From Polaribacter sp. SA4-10 (GTDB taxonomy: Bacteria > Bacteroidota > Bacteroidia > Flavobacteriales > Flavobacteriaceae): a stretch of DNA of 64,000 nucleotides. This document shows, one piece after another, positions 1-8,774 of the stretch. The notes under the pieces were generated by a model. That model made no database searches. It had not been told where the DNA came from and saw only the letters and a list, made by a program, of their open reading frames with translations. The stretch spans positions 3,049,573 through 3,113,572 of the forward strand of contig NZ_CP019331.1 in the NCBI RefSeq assembly GCF_002163835.1, given 5' to 3'. Numbering within the stretch: position 1 is the stretch's first letter; each line of letters begins with the position of its first letter. Position numbers and translations under genes: made by a program.

Positions 1-216
1 TACAATCCAAAACAAGCGATTCATGCAGGTTTTTTAGATATTATTGTTGCTGAAGATCATTTGTTGCCAACTGCAATTAAGGTTGCAGAGATGTTTGCAA
101 AACTAAATAAAAAAGCACACGCAGAAACAAAATTAAAAGTTAGAAAACATCATTTACAAGATTTACAAAATGCTATTAAATTGGATTTGAAAGCTGATAT
201 TTCTTTAAACCCTTAA
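1..216 (+). CDS. enoyl-CoA hydratase/isomerase family protein, C-terminal part
   Basis: Frame 1 is open from the first base to a TAA at 214-216, giving the last 71 residues of a protein whose start lies outside the window. The segment reads like the C-terminal end of a crotonase: an A-x-x-A-G-F-L-D followed by V-A-E-D-x-L (the usual AGLVD.VVP.DEL stretch), then a helix and a basic tail. Crotonases hydrate or isomerise acyl-CoA thioesters in the cytoplasm, usually in fatty-acid or amino-acid breakdown. The catalytic glutamates and the CoA-binding oxyanion hole would lie upstream and cannot be checked, so the exact reaction is unknown. The family call rests only on the C-terminal pattern. Confidence 0.65.
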   Translation, partial: YNPKQAIHAGFLDIIVAEDHLLPTAIKVAEMFAKLNKKAHAETKLKVRKHHLQDLQNAIKLDLKADISLNP

Positions 217-347
217 TTTTTAGTCATTGCTGTGAAGGTAGGAGTCCATAAATAAGTAGGTTTAGATTTCTGGCTTCACAAGAATCACAAAGCCATACGT
301 TTAATGTATGCTATAAGAAACGTAGTGTTGCTAAAAATTGGAAAAAT

Positions 348-436
348 AGCTTAGCCCCGATTGAAGCAATTGTTTGAGCTCTTTTTTATTCCTTTTTCAG
401 GATAAAAAAAGCGAGTGCGAAAAGCGGGAAATAGCT
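348..436. repeat. structured intergenic element (Flavobacteriaceae-type dispersed repeat)
   Basis: The stretch opens with AGCTTAGCCCCGATTGAAGC and ends with GCGGGAAATAGCT. The ends can pair (AGCT and CCCG with AGCT and CGGG), and an inner arm TTTTTTATTCC pairs imperfectly with GGATAAAAAA. From memory, similar end-paired intergenic sequences are scattered through flavobacterial genomes. A second, partial copy of the right half is at 8856-8890. It lies between the end of the crotonase gene and the convergent DUF1684 gene, so it may act as a transcript end. The function is unknown. Confidence 0.45.
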
Positions 437-443
437 TCTAAAA

Positions 444-1058
444 TTAATGCTTTTCGAAAACCTTTATACCCGCTTTTACTTTAATATCTAAGTGATTTTT
501 TCTTGGCGTTAAAGGACAAGAATATTTGTCATTGTACGCACAGTATGGGTTGTAAGTGTTATTGAAGTTTAATTGAATTGTTCCATCTTGTTTTTCATCT
601 GTTGTCATTACATCCATATAACGTCCGCCGCCATAAGATTCTTCTCCACTTGTGTCATCTGTAAAAGGTAAAAACAAATAGTTCTTGTATTTTTCATCGC
701 GTACATCATCTTGACTTTGGTAAATAGTTAACGCACAATTTTTTCCGTTTAAAGCGAAATTTAGTTTACCATATTCTTTGTACAAAGGTTTTCTATCTGT
801 GGTAGTTGCCATTTTAAAAGTTGGTGCATTTTCTGTTTTTGTCAATTTTGCGGTAACAATAAATGAAGAATCTACAGGGAAGAAATCTAAACCTTTAAAA
901 CGCTTTAAATCCTTCTTTTTTAAAGGTGATTTTGAAGCGTCTTTATAGCTAGCATTTAATTCTTGTTGGTATGCTGTATCACCCATTAAAGGACGTTTAT
1001 CTTGTGAATTACAAGAAATGAAAATTGATAAAATTGATAGAAAATATAGTTTCTTCAT
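444..1058 (-). CDS. DUF1684 domain-containing lipoprotein
   Basis: This 204-residue protein starts with a lipoprotein signal peptide whose lipobox ends at Cys16 (SIFISC), so it is predicted to be exported and lipid-anchored. The rest matches the DUF1684 family: a PFTDDTSG segment, the glycine-rich YGGGRYMD, then the signature NNTYNPYCAYNDKYSCPLTP and a final KVKAGIKVF. The family has no established biochemical role that I can name; the paired cysteines in the NPYCAY...YSCP segment are characteristic. A TAnnTTTG box lies 15 bases upstream of the ATG and overlaps the stop region of the paraoxonase-like gene, so the two genes, although co-directional, are probably transcribed separately as well. 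Confidence 0.8.
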   Translation of the reverse strand: MKKLYFLSILSIFISCNSQDKRPLMGDTAYQQELNASYKDASKSPLKKKDLKRFKGLDFFPVDSSFIVTAKLTKTENAPTFKMATTTDRKPLYKEYGKLNFALNGKNCALTIYQSQDDVRDEKYKNYLFLPFTDDTSGEESYGGGRYMDVMTTDEKQDGTIQLNFNNTYNPYCAYNDKYSCPLTPRKNHLDIKVKAGIKVFEKH

Positions 1059-1072
1059 AGAACAAATGTATA

Positions 1073-1080
1073 AAATTAGT
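1073..1080 (-). promoter_or_regulatory. -7 promoter box TACATTTG
   Basis: Read on the minus strand this is TACATTTG, a perfect fit to the Bacteroidota -7 consensus TAnnTTTG. It is 15 bases upstream of the ATG of the DUF1684 lipoprotein gene. No TTG -33 element is present at the expected 17-23 base spacing. Confidence 0.4.
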
Positions 1081-2125
1081 TGGTTGGTTTTTTAAGAATA
1101 AGAAATGTATCATCCATAACATTTCCTGTAAAAATAAGAGTATTAAAAGTGGCAGCAACAGTAGATGCAGACATTTTTGATCCATCTTCCATATAAATTT
1201 GTTTTATAGAATAATCACTTTTTCCTCTGTAATTTATTTTAATAATTTCTGATGGTGAAGTTTCTTTGTCTCCTTTTGCATAAGAAGCAAAGTGCATTAA
1301 ATCTGGATGAGCACCAACCCATAAATTGTTTTCAGCATCAAATTCAATATTATCTACACCCGTTTTACAGTAAATATCTTCAATAAAAGTTAATGAGTTG
1401 TCTTTGTTTTTTTGATAGACTTTTATCAAAAATTTTCTTGGTGAAGCTACAAATAATAAGTTTCTTTTTTTGTCATAATTAATTCCATTTGCATAAGCAA
1501 TTCCATCTGCAGCTTGTGTGTAGTTTTTTCCATCAAAATACACAACATCAGAAATTGCTAAACCTAGATAGTCTTCTGCTAAGCGTTGTATTCCGTCTTT
1601 ATATTTATGGTCGTTTGTAAAATAAAAACTGTTTTCATTTAGCAAAACAATGTCATTTGGACTGAAAATTAATTCGTTTTTTAATGTTTTCTGATGTTTT
1701 AATTCTTGATTTATTAACTGAAAAATTTCGATAAATTCTCCTTCTTTTGTGTGATTTATTACTGCAACTGTATATGTACTATCTTTTTTGTATATGGAAA
1801 TTCCATGTGGCGCAAAGGGTTTATTAAAGTTTTTTGTAAGGTGGATTGGTTTGTATCCTGAGTTTTTTAAATCGATAAAATACAAACCTCCAATTTCTTG
1901 TTTTGTGTTTGGGAATCTATTTCTTTTGGTAGAAGATACAATTGCAAAACTATCTATATTACTTATTGTAATATCTTCAGCGCCTGGTAAATTTATTTCT
2001 TTTAAAATTTCACCTTTAAAATTGTTTTCTATGGTTCTAAAAAATCCAGTTGAAATAAAAATATTGGCAACATAAAGAAGCAATAATATAAAAATAGCGT
2101 ATAAAATTCTTTTTTTAAAATTCAT
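1076..2125 (-). CDS. paraoxonase/arylesterase-like six-bladed beta-propeller (lactonase family)
   Basis: A 349-residue protein with one N-terminal membrane segment (about residues 7-25) followed by a beta-propeller that carries the paraoxonase signature residues: Glu-Asp in GAEDITI (the calcium-binding Glu53-Asp54 of PON1), the Asn of FSPNDIV, the Asn of ANGINY, the Asp-Asn of GVDNIEF, and the His of GAHPDL. These are the calcium and active-site residues of PON1-type enzymes, which hydrolyse lactones and aryl esters. The membrane anchor places the propeller in the periplasm or at the outer face. The conserved residues suggest an active enzyme; the natural substrate is unknown. It ends 17 bases before the next gene on the same strand. 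Confidence 0.75.
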   Translation of the reverse strand: MNFKKRILYAIFILLLLYVANIFISTGFFRTIENNFKGEILKEINLPGAEDITISNIDSFAIVSSTKRNRFPNTKQEIGGLYFIDLKNSGYKPIHLTKNFNKPFAPHGISIYKKDSTYTVAVINHTKEGEFIEIFQLINQELKHQKTLKNELIFSPNDIVLLNENSFYFTNDHKYKDGIQRLAEDYLGLAISDVVYFDGKNYTQAADGIAYANGINYDKKRNLLFVASPRKFLIKVYQKNKDNSLTFIEDIYCKTGVDNIEFDAENNLWVGAHPDLMHFASYAKGDKETSPSEIIKINYRGKSDYSIKQIYMEDGSKMSASTVAATFNTLIFTGNVMDDTFLILKKPTN

Positions 2126-2356
2126 GTTTACTTCTTTTTTATTTTAAGAATAACAACTTCATATTCCTTTTTAAAAGTTTCTTAAAATATTTATCGGTAA
2201 CCAAAAATACAATATTCAAATATTTTATGTAGTTTTGAATCATTAATAAAAAGAAATGAGGAAAGTCATTATATATATAACCAAGCAATCGTGGATTTCA
2301 CGAAAAAGTCGGTATGTTTATATGTTTTGATGTTATCAATATAAAATCAAGCTATT

Positions 2357-2387
2357 AAAAAAGTCCGACTTCACAGTCGGACTTTTT
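2357..2387. terminator. bidirectional terminator-like hairpin
   Basis: GTCCGAC at 2363-2369 pairs perfectly with GTCGGAC at 2376-2382 around a six-base loop; six A precede it and five T follow it, so it fits a Rho-independent terminator on both strands. Confidence 0.6.
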
Positions 2388-2394
2388 ATTTTTA

Positions 2395-2430
2395 GTACAA
2401 CTTCAATTCTAAAAAGAATTGAAGTTGTAC
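2395..2430. repeat. exact 16-base inverted repeat
   Basis: The arm GTACAACTTCAATTCT at 2395-2410 is followed by AAAA and its exact reverse complement at 2415-2430. There is no T run after it, so it is not a typical terminator; it lies in the leader of the MFS gene. Confidence 0.6.
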
Positions 2431-2435
2431 TAATG

Positions 2436-2450
2436 CTGAACTTGTTTCAG
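2436..2450. repeat. dispersed palindrome CTGAACnnGTTTCAG, copy 1
   Basis: CTGAACTTGTTTCAG; the same pattern with different central bases recurs at 43290-43304 and 43440-43454. Arms CTGAA and TTCAG can pair. It is 25 bases upstream of the MFS start codon. Confidence 0.5.
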
Positions 2451-2474
2451 TATCAAAACCAATAAAACCAAACC

Positions 2475-3683
2475 ATGAAAAAACTATATAATAATTACAT
2501 AAATACTTTTAGAGGCCTCTCTTCTGAAGTTTGGTGGCTGTCATTGATAACATTTATCAATAGATCTGGAACAATGGTAATTCCGTTTTTATCATTATAT
2601 CTTACAAAAAGTTTAGATTTTTCATTAACAGATGTTGGTTGGATTATGTCTTTTTTTGGATTAGGATCTGTAGTTGGTACTTGGATCGGTGGAAAATTAA
2701 CAGATAGAATAGGGTATTACAAAGTAATGTTTGTAAGTCTGGTTCTAACTGGAGTTCTATTTGTTTTACTTCAATATGTAACTACTTTTTATGGTTTTTG
2801 TACTGGTATTTTTTTGGTGATGTTGGCAGCAGATGCTTTTAGGCCAGCAATGTTTGTGGCTTTAAATGCGTATAGTAAACCAGAAAATAAAACACGTTCT
2901 GTAACTTTAATTCGTTTGGCAATTAACTTAGGTTTTTCTGCAGGACCCGCAATTGGAGGTTTAATAATTACAGGAATTGGCTATCAAGGATTATTTTGGA
3001 CAGATGGTATTACTTGTGTTTTAGCCGCTTTTTTATTGCTACAAGTTTTACATCCAAAGAAAGTAAGAGTATTGGATGAAGTAAAAGTAGAAAACCCTAT
3101 TTCTGCTTATGAAGACAAAGCTTTTTGGGTATTTTTTATAGCCATGTTTATTTTTGGCTTTGTATTCTTACAGTACTTTTCTACAATGCCTTTATTTTAC
3201 AAAGATATTTGGCATTTGTCTGAATTTGAGATTGGTTTATTAATGGCTTTTAACGGGTTTTTTATTTTCCTTTTTGAAATGCCTTTAATAAAATGGTTAG
3301 AAGATTCTAAAAAGTCTAAAATAAAACTAATTGCTTTAGGATTGTTTTTGGTAGCTTTAAGTTTTGTGGTTTTAAATGCTGTTGGTTGGATTGGAATTTT
3401 AATTATTGGAATGTTGTTTATGACTATAGGGGAGATGATTGCTTTTCCGTTTTCCAATGCTTTTGCTGTAGAAAGAGCAAAAAAAGGAAATCAGGGAGAA
3501 TACATGGCTTTGTATAGTATTTCTTTTTCTTTATCACACATTTTTAGCCACAATATTGGTATGCAAATGGTAGATGAATTTGGCTTTGAAACTACTTGGA
3601 ATGCAATTGCCGTTTTTGCGATGTTTGGTGTTTTAATTTTATTTTTTCTGCTAAGAGTTTTAAAAAAAGAGAAAATAAATTAG
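2475..3683 (+). CDS. MFS transporter (12 membrane segments)
   Basis: The 402-residue product has about twelve hydrophobic helices and the MFS motif A between helices 2 and 3 (GSVVGTWIGGKLTDRIGYYK, with the Asp-Arg pair), which identifies a proton- or solute-coupled secondary transporter of the inner membrane. Length and helix pattern resemble drug-efflux-type members such as the MdtH/YajR groups, but no residue defines the substrate. The start ATG at 2475 is followed by a short polar N-terminus before helix 1. It ends one base before the end of the convergent radical SAM gene, so there is no room for a separate terminator between the two. Confidence 0.8.
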   Translation: MKKLYNNYINTFRGLSSEVWWLSLITFINRSGTMVIPFLSLYLTKSLDFSLTDVGWIMSFFGLGSVVGTWIGGKLTDRIGYYKVMFVSLVLTGVLFVLLQYVTTFYGFCTGIFLVMLAADAFRPAMFVALNAYSKPENKTRSVTLIRLAINLGFSAGPAIGGLIITGIGYQGLFWTDGITCVLAAFLLLQVLHPKKVRVLDEVKVENPISAYEDKAFWVFFIAMFIFGFVFLQYFSTMPLFYKDIWHLSEFEIGLLMAFNGFFIFLFEMPLIKWLEDSKKSKIKLIALGLFLVALSFVVLNAVGWIGILIIGMLFMTIGEMIAFPFSNAFAVERAKKGNQGEYMALYSISFSLSHIFSHNIGMQMVDEFGFETTWNAIAVFAMFGVLILFFLLRVLKKEKIN

Positions 3684-3684
3684 A

Positions 3685-5871
3685 CTATAAAACTAATAAA
3701 CCATGAGTTCTTAATACAGATATTGGTTTAGAAAACCAGAAGAGTTCAAAATCTTCAAAATGGGTTTCAAAATCTGTTTTTAATTGTGAAAAAGAAAGTT
3801 GTTTTTCATTATTTGGTGATAGTTTTTCTAAAATTGATAAAAACCAATCGCCTTTTTCTTTATTCATTGATACTTGAAATGCGTCTGTTTTATCATGGAA
3901 AGTAAGTTTAAGAAAATGTCTTGTTTCTCCTCTTTTCGTTTTTGATGATTCAGAAACTAAAGGATAATTACCTAGCCAAACTATTTTTGCAGTTGGTTTT
4001 ATATAGAAATTAACTTCATTTTCTAAACAGCTTTCTATAAAATTATAGGCAATTGTACTTGATGGAATTTTAAAATCAAACCAATCTTGTAAAGGGGTAT
4101 CAAAACCTATTTCATGCATAAAATTGAATAACGATGTTTTTAAACCAATGCTAAATTTAGAATGATCAATACCTGTATTGTCTACAAAATCGATATCATT
4201 ATTTGCAAAAGTAATGTCTTTGTAACTTGGTTTAATTCCGTATTCTGAAGGATTTAAACCAATAGGACTATGAGCTGTCAATGCAAATTGATGCCAAAAC
4301 CCAGACTGTAAGACGCCAATTTCAAACAATTGTCTTACCATTTCTAAACTATCAATAGTTTCTTGTATCGTTTGTGTTGGATATCCATACATTAAATACG
4401 AGTGTACCATAATGTTGGCTTCTGTAAAATTGCGTGTTACTTGTGCAACTTGTTCTACAGTAACTCCTTTATCAATTAATTTTAATAATCTATCTGAGGC
4501 AACTTCTAAACCTCCTGAAATGGCAATGCAACCAGAAGCTTTTAGTAAAACACATAAATCGTTGGTGAAGTTTTTCTCGAACCTAATATTTGTCCACCAA
4601 GTAACAATTAGTTTTCGTTTTAAGATTTCAATTGCAAGTGATTTCATTAAAGAAGGAGGCGCAGCTTCATCAACAAAATGAAATCCGTTTTCGCCAGTTT
4701 GTGCAATCATTTCTTCCATTCTATCCACCAATAATTTTGCAGCAATTGGCTCATAGATTTTAATGTAATCTAAAGAAATATCACAAAAAGTACATTTTCC
4801 CCAATAGCAACCATGTGCCATTGTAAGTTTATTCCAACGTCCATCGCTCCATAAACTATGCATAGGATTTGCAATTTCTATGACAGAAATATAAGTATCT
4901 AACAATAAATCTGAGTAATCTGGTGTACCAACTTCGTGTTGTTTATAATCATTTTTAGAAGACAAATTATTGTAAACTACTTTGTTGTTTTCTAATAAAA
5001 AAGTTCGTTTTAATGTTTTTTCCTTCGGATTTAAAACGTGATTTATTAATAATTCTACTGGTAATTCTCCGTCATCTAAGGTAATAAAATCAAAGAAATC
5101 AAAAACCCGAATATCTGTAAGAGAACGTAATTCTGTATTGGGAAATCCACCTCCCATAGCAACTTTTATTTCCGGGAAATTAGATTTTATAAATTGAGCA
5201 CATCTAAAAGCGCTGTATAAATTACCAGGAAAAGGAACCGAAAAACAAACTAATTTTGGTTGTGTTTTTTCTAATTGATTTTTAAGAATTTTTAAGGTAA
5301 TTGTATCTATAAATGAAGGCTCATTATTTAAATTTTCATACAATTCGTTAAAAGAGTTTGCACTTCTTCCTAATTTCTCTGCATATCTACTAAAACCAAA
5401 ATTTTCATCAATACAATCTACAATAAAATCAGATAAATCCTCTAAATATAAAGTGGCTAAATGCTTTGCTCTATCTTGCATTCCCATAGCACCAAAAGCA
5501 TAATCTAATTCTTCTAAATGATCAAAACGAGAAGCTTGTGGAAGAAAATTATCTGTACAAATTTGTCTCGCTAAAGTTTCATTTTTTCCTTGTAAAAAAG
5601 CGATAATATTATCTAAAGTCTGTAAATAATCGTCTTTTAGAGTATATATTCTTTGGCTATTTTCTGTGTTTATTTTATCATTTTCAATTGCATATTCAAA
5701 TAGTGCTGCAAAGGTTTTTTTAGAAAACAATTCTAAAATTACTTCAATCCCTAAATCCATTTGAAAAGCAGCAATGTTTTTAGTATTTAAAAAACCTTTT
5801 AAATAGGCAGTTGCAGGATAAGGAGTGTTTAATTGTGTAAAAGGTGGAGTAATAAGTAGGATGTCTTTCAA
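3685..5871 (-). CDS. B12-binding domain-containing radical SAM protein
   Basis: A 728-residue protein. Residues 1 to about 310 form a cobalamin-binding-like N-terminal region (KDILLITPPF at the start, AMGGGFPNTELR near residue 240), and the radical SAM core follows with Cys355, Cys360 and Cys363 in GCYWGKCTFCD. The spacing is CX4CX2C rather than the usual CX3CX2C, a variant I know from other members of this B12/radical SAM group. Later signatures are FVDEAAPP and SGGLEVASDRLL. Such enzymes typically methylate or rearrange unreactive carbons using SAM and cobalamin; the substrate here cannot be read. The start codon is TTG at 5869-5871, chosen because KDILLITPPF is the normal beginning of the family. 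The gene stands alone with a TAnnTTTG box at 5898-5905. Confidence 0.75.
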   Translation of the reverse strand: MKDILLITPPFTQLNTPYPATAYLKGFLNTKNIAAFQMDLGIEVILELFSKKTFAALFEYAIENDKINTENSQRIYTLKDDYLQTLDNIIAFLQGKNETLARQICTDNFLPQASRFDHLEELDYAFGAMGMQDRAKHLATLYLEDLSDFIVDCIDENFGFSRYAEKLGRSANSFNELYENLNNEPSFIDTITLKILKNQLEKTQPKLVCFSVPFPGNLYSAFRCAQFIKSNFPEIKVAMGGGFPNTELRSLTDIRVFDFFDFITLDDGELPVELLINHVLNPKEKTLKRTFLLENNKVVYNNLSSKNDYKQHEVGTPDYSDLLLDTYISVIEIANPMHSLWSDGRWNKLTMAHGCYWGKCTFCDISLDYIKIYEPIAAKLLVDRMEEMIAQTGENGFHFVDEAAPPSLMKSLAIEILKRKLIVTWWTNIRFEKNFTNDLCVLLKASGCIAISGGLEVASDRLLKLIDKGVTVEQVAQVTRNFTEANIMVHSYLMYGYPTQTIQETIDSLEMVRQLFEIGVLQSGFWHQFALTAHSPIGLNPSEYGIKPSYKDITFANNDIDFVDNTGIDHSKFSIGLKTSLFNFMHEIGFDTPLQDWFDFKIPSSTIAYNFIESCLENEVNFYIKPTAKIVWLGNYPLVSESSKTKRGETRHFLKLTFHDKTDAFQVSMNKEKGDWFLSILEKLSPNNEKQLSFSQLKTDFETHFEDFELFWFSKPISVLRTHGLLVL

Positions 5872-5897
5872 AAAAACTAATTTAAAATGAATGGTTG

Positions 5898-5905
5898 CAA
5901 AGGTA
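5898..5905 (-). promoter_or_regulatory. -7 promoter box TACCTTTG
   Basis: Minus-strand TACCTTTG matches TAnnTTTG 26 bases upstream of the TTG start of the radical SAM gene. No clear -33 TTG is seen. Confidence 0.4.
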
Positions 5906-5931
5906 GTTGAAAAGTAGTTGAGCTTAGTAAA

Positions 5932-5963
5932 TTAAAAACCCATCAAATTTGATGGGTTTTTAA
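5932..5963. terminator. bidirectional terminator after the CocE/NonD hydrolase gene
   Basis: AAAAACCCATC, a short loop, and GATGGGTTTTT form a near-perfect palindrome with A and T flanks, 22 bases beyond the stop of the minus-strand hydrolase gene. Confidence 0.7.
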
Positions 5964-5984
5964 AGTTGAATTATTAAATAAAAT

Positions 5985-7898
5985 TTATTTTAATACAGAA
6001 AACTCAATACTAGAATCTGTAAAAACGGTATGTGTCTGTGTTTTGAAATCTTTCTCATCGGCTTTGTAAATATTGTCTACATACGTTTGCGGATTTAAGT
6101 CGATTAAAGGAAACCAAGTACTTTGAATTTGAATTTGCACTTTATGTCCTTTTTTAAAGGTGTGAAAAACATCCTGTAACTTTATATTTACATCCGTTTT
6201 CTTGTTTGCAGTAAATGGTTCTGGGAATTCAAAACTATTTCTAAAACGTCCACGTAAAACTTCACTTCTTACCATTAAATGATAATTGCTCATTTTTAAA
6301 TGATCTTGTAATTTGTCGTTATTTTCTTCTGCATCAGAAGGATGAACATCAATCACTTTTACAATCCAATCTGCAGCTGTACCTGTTGTTGCTACTTTTA
6401 ATTTTGCTAAAATATCCCCAGCTAACGTAAATTCTTGGGTTAAAACGTCGGTTTCAAAAACCAAAACATCGGGTCTTCTTGCAGCAAAACGTTGGTCATC
6501 TGTCATGTATTTTCTTGGAGTAAAAACAGTTTTAATATCTTCAGAATAGGGAACAGGACGTTTTATATCACTTATAAAATTTACTTTTTGTGTAAATTTT
6601 CCATTATGAGTCTTTTTTAATTCTTGGTTAGAATTCAAAAACCAATCTTCTTTTACAACATTCTTTGGTGGCCAAGCATCATATGATTTCCATTCTTTTT
6701 TTCCGGAATCAAAAACATAGGCTTCAGGTAAACCTGAATTTTTATCGCCTTTTCCTTTTAAGAAATGATTAAAGAATTTTGTTTCTACTTCTTTCTGAAA
6801 TTTTAAAGAAATAGAATCTCCAAAATAATAATTTCCTACCGTATTTCTAACTCCAGAACTTGCCCATTTTCCATGATCCCAAGGGCCAAAAACCAATGTG
6901 TTGTAATTCTCTTTTCCATGTTTTTCAATGGCTTTATACGTTTCTAAGGGACCATATAAATCTTCTGCATCAAAGAAACCACCAACAACCATTGTTGCAA
7001 CAGTAGCAGGTACTTTATCTAAATGTTGTATAATTCCTTTACTTTTCCATACAGAATCATAATTAGGATGTTCAACTATTTCTTTCCAGAAAAAGTCATC
7101 AATTCTATCTTTATTTTCAGTCGTTTTTACATCTAATTTATCATATTGAAAATATTCGGTCAAGTTTTTTAAAGGACCTTTATCTAAGAAAAATTGATAT
7201 TGATCTTGCGTATTCATCTTCGGAAAAGAATACCAGGCAGAATCTGTTGGTGTGTCTTTATAGGTTCCGAATAAAGAAATTGCTCTAAAATAGCTTAATA
7301 AAAATGCGCCATTATGATGGAAGTCATCAAAGAAAAAATCACCAATACACGCTTGTGGAGAAGCTGCTTTTAAAGCAGGGTGTGCTTCAATAGAAGAAAC
7401 TGTTGCGTAATGACCAGGATACGAAATTCCCCAAGTTCCAACATTTCCATTATTGTTTTCTACATTTTTAACCAACCAATCTATGGTGTCATAGGTGTCA
7501 GAAACTTCATCAGACTCCTTTTCTTTTTTATTAGGGATGTAGGCACGCATATTATCATACACACCTTCACTCATCCAACGTCCACGTACATCTTGATATA
7601 CCACAATATTTCCCTCTTTCATTAAGTGAATATTCGGGCCAATTTTGGTTTTCATTTTTCCTTCTCCATAAGGTTTAGAACTATAAGGAGTTCTTTGCAT
7701 TAAAATAGGATACGTTTTGTTTTTATCGTTTGGAGAATAAATGGTGGTATGCAGTTTCGTACCATCTCTCATGACAATATCAACTTCTTGTTTTGTGTAA
7801 TTATCAATTACATAGGTATCTTTTATCTCTTCTTTTACAGAATTACAAGCCGTAAAAAGAAAAAGACTGAAAAGGATTAAAAGGACAAATTTTTTCAT
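5985..7898 (-). CDS. CocE/NonD family hydrolase (S15-type), lipoprotein
   Basis: This 637-residue protein begins with a lipoprotein signal (lipobox LFTAC, Cys18) and continues with an alpha/beta hydrolase of the X-Pro dipeptidyl-peptidase S15/CocE group. Visible landmarks are MRDGTKLHTTIYSP (family N-terminal strand), YQDVRGRWMSEG near residue 101-112, the nucleophile elbow GISYPGH with Ser159, and VFGPWDHG, which carries the likely catalytic histidine. The C-terminal third is the jelly-roll domain of this family. Members hydrolyse acyl, ester or amide bonds, for example cephalosporin esters, cocaine or alpha-amino-acid esters; the substrate here is unknown. Being lipid-anchored, it acts outside the cytoplasm. 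It is a single gene ended by the hairpin at 5932-5963. Confidence 0.8.
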   Translation of the reverse strand: MKKFVLLILFSLFLFTACNSVKEEIKDTYVIDNYTKQEVDIVMRDGTKLHTTIYSPNDKNKTYPILMQRTPYSSKPYGEGKMKTKIGPNIHLMKEGNIVVYQDVRGRWMSEGVYDNMRAYIPNKKEKESDEVSDTYDTIDWLVKNVENNNGNVGTWGISYPGHYATVSSIEAHPALKAASPQACIGDFFFDDFHHNGAFLLSYFRAISLFGTYKDTPTDSAWYSFPKMNTQDQYQFFLDKGPLKNLTEYFQYDKLDVKTTENKDRIDDFFWKEIVEHPNYDSVWKSKGIIQHLDKVPATVATMVVGGFFDAEDLYGPLETYKAIEKHGKENYNTLVFGPWDHGKWASSGVRNTVGNYYFGDSISLKFQKEVETKFFNHFLKGKGDKNSGLPEAYVFDSGKKEWKSYDAWPPKNVVKEDWFLNSNQELKKTHNGKFTQKVNFISDIKRPVPYSEDIKTVFTPRKYMTDDQRFAARRPDVLVFETDVLTQEFTLAGDILAKLKVATTGTAADWIVKVIDVHPSDAEENNDKLQDHLKMSNYHLMVRSEVLRGRFRNSFEFPEPFTANKKTDVNIKLQDVFHTFKKGHKVQIQIQSTWFPLIDLNPQTYVDNIYKADEKDFKTQTHTVFTDSSIEFSVLK

Positions 7899-8007
7899 GG
7901 TAAAAAGTTGATTAGTTTCCGATAAAACTACGAAACAAAAAACAGTTGGTAAACATTCTTTTGTTAAAATGATTTTAATACTTTTATAATGGATTAAAAC
8001 CGATACA

Positions 8008-8754
8008 ATGAAGATTACATTTTTATCATTATTAATGATTACCCTACTTGGTTGTCAGTCTAACGATTTAGTAAAGAAAGATAAAGTCTCGAAAGATATT
8101 CAGCAATTAAAAACGTTTCCAAAGTTAGAAAAAGACAGGTATAATGTTGCTTTTTTAATTATGGATGGAACTTTCAATACAGAATTAACTGCACCTTATG
8201 ATATTTTTCAGCACACTATTTTTAGAAATAACATTAAAGCAATGAATGTTATTACAGTTGCAAATACAGATAAACCAATTACTACTTTTGAAGGAATGCG
8301 GATTTTGCCAGATTATAATTACCTGAAAGACGCGTTACCTAAAATTGATATTTTTGTAATTCCTTCTGCAGAACATCATTTAGATTCTGATTTAGAAGAT
8401 AGCGCTATGATTGACTTTGTGCAAAAAGTAGCCAAAGAGGCAACGTATATTACTTCGCATTGCGATGGCGCTTTTGTTTTAGCAAAGGCGGGATTATTAA
8501 AAGACAAAGTGGCTACTGCTTTTCCAAGTGATATTGATAAAATGAGAATAATGTTTCCTGATTTAGACATCAGAAAAAAGGTATTATTTGTACATGATGG
8601 AAAATATATTACTTCTGCTGGTGGTGCAAAGTCTTTTGAGGCAGCTTTGTATTTATGTGAGTTTTTATATGGAAAAGAGGTGGCAAAATCTTTAGCTGGA
8701 GGTTTGGTTATTGATTGGAATGTTGATACAGTTCCGCATTTAATTGTTGAGTAA
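8008..8754 (+). CDS. DJ-1/PfpI family lipoprotein
   Basis: A 248-residue protein with a lipobox (LLGC, Cys16) and a class I glutamine-amidotransferase-like fold of the DJ-1/PfpI type. The strand VAFLIMDGTFNTEL with following APYDIF is the usual first element, and the nucleophile is Cys152 in TSHCDGAFVLAKAGLL, a close match to the AraC-associated DJ-1 subgroup. The export signal is unusual for that subgroup and puts the domain in the periplasm. Members include proteases, chaperones, glyoxalases and sensory domains, so the reaction cannot be named. It is divergent from the CocE/NonD gene, sharing a short upstream region of 109 bases. Confidence 0.75.
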   Translation: MKITFLSLLMITLLGCQSNDLVKKDKVSKDIQQLKTFPKLEKDRYNVAFLIMDGTFNTELTAPYDIFQHTIFRNNIKAMNVITVANTDKPITTFEGMRILPDYNYLKDALPKIDIFVIPSAEHHLDSDLEDSAMIDFVQKVAKEATYITSHCDGAFVLAKAGLLKDKVATAFPSDIDKMRIMFPDLDIRKKVLFVHDGKYITSAGGAKSFEAALYLCEFLYGKEVAKSLAGGLVIDWNVDTVPHLIVE

Positions 8755-8774
8755 ATAGTGTTATTTCTTAGCAC

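Larger units (their letters stand above)
2126..2474. other. 349-base intergenic region with three palindromic structures
   Basis: Between the divergent paraoxonase-like and MFS genes. It holds a G+C-rich hairpin flanked by A and T runs (2357-2387), an exact 16-base inverted repeat (2395-2430) and one copy of a dispersed CTGAAC-type palindrome (2436-2450). No coding frame is convincing. A hairpin with T run between divergent promoters is unusual and suggests either an attenuator in the MFS leader or a remnant of an earlier gene end. Confidence 0.5.
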
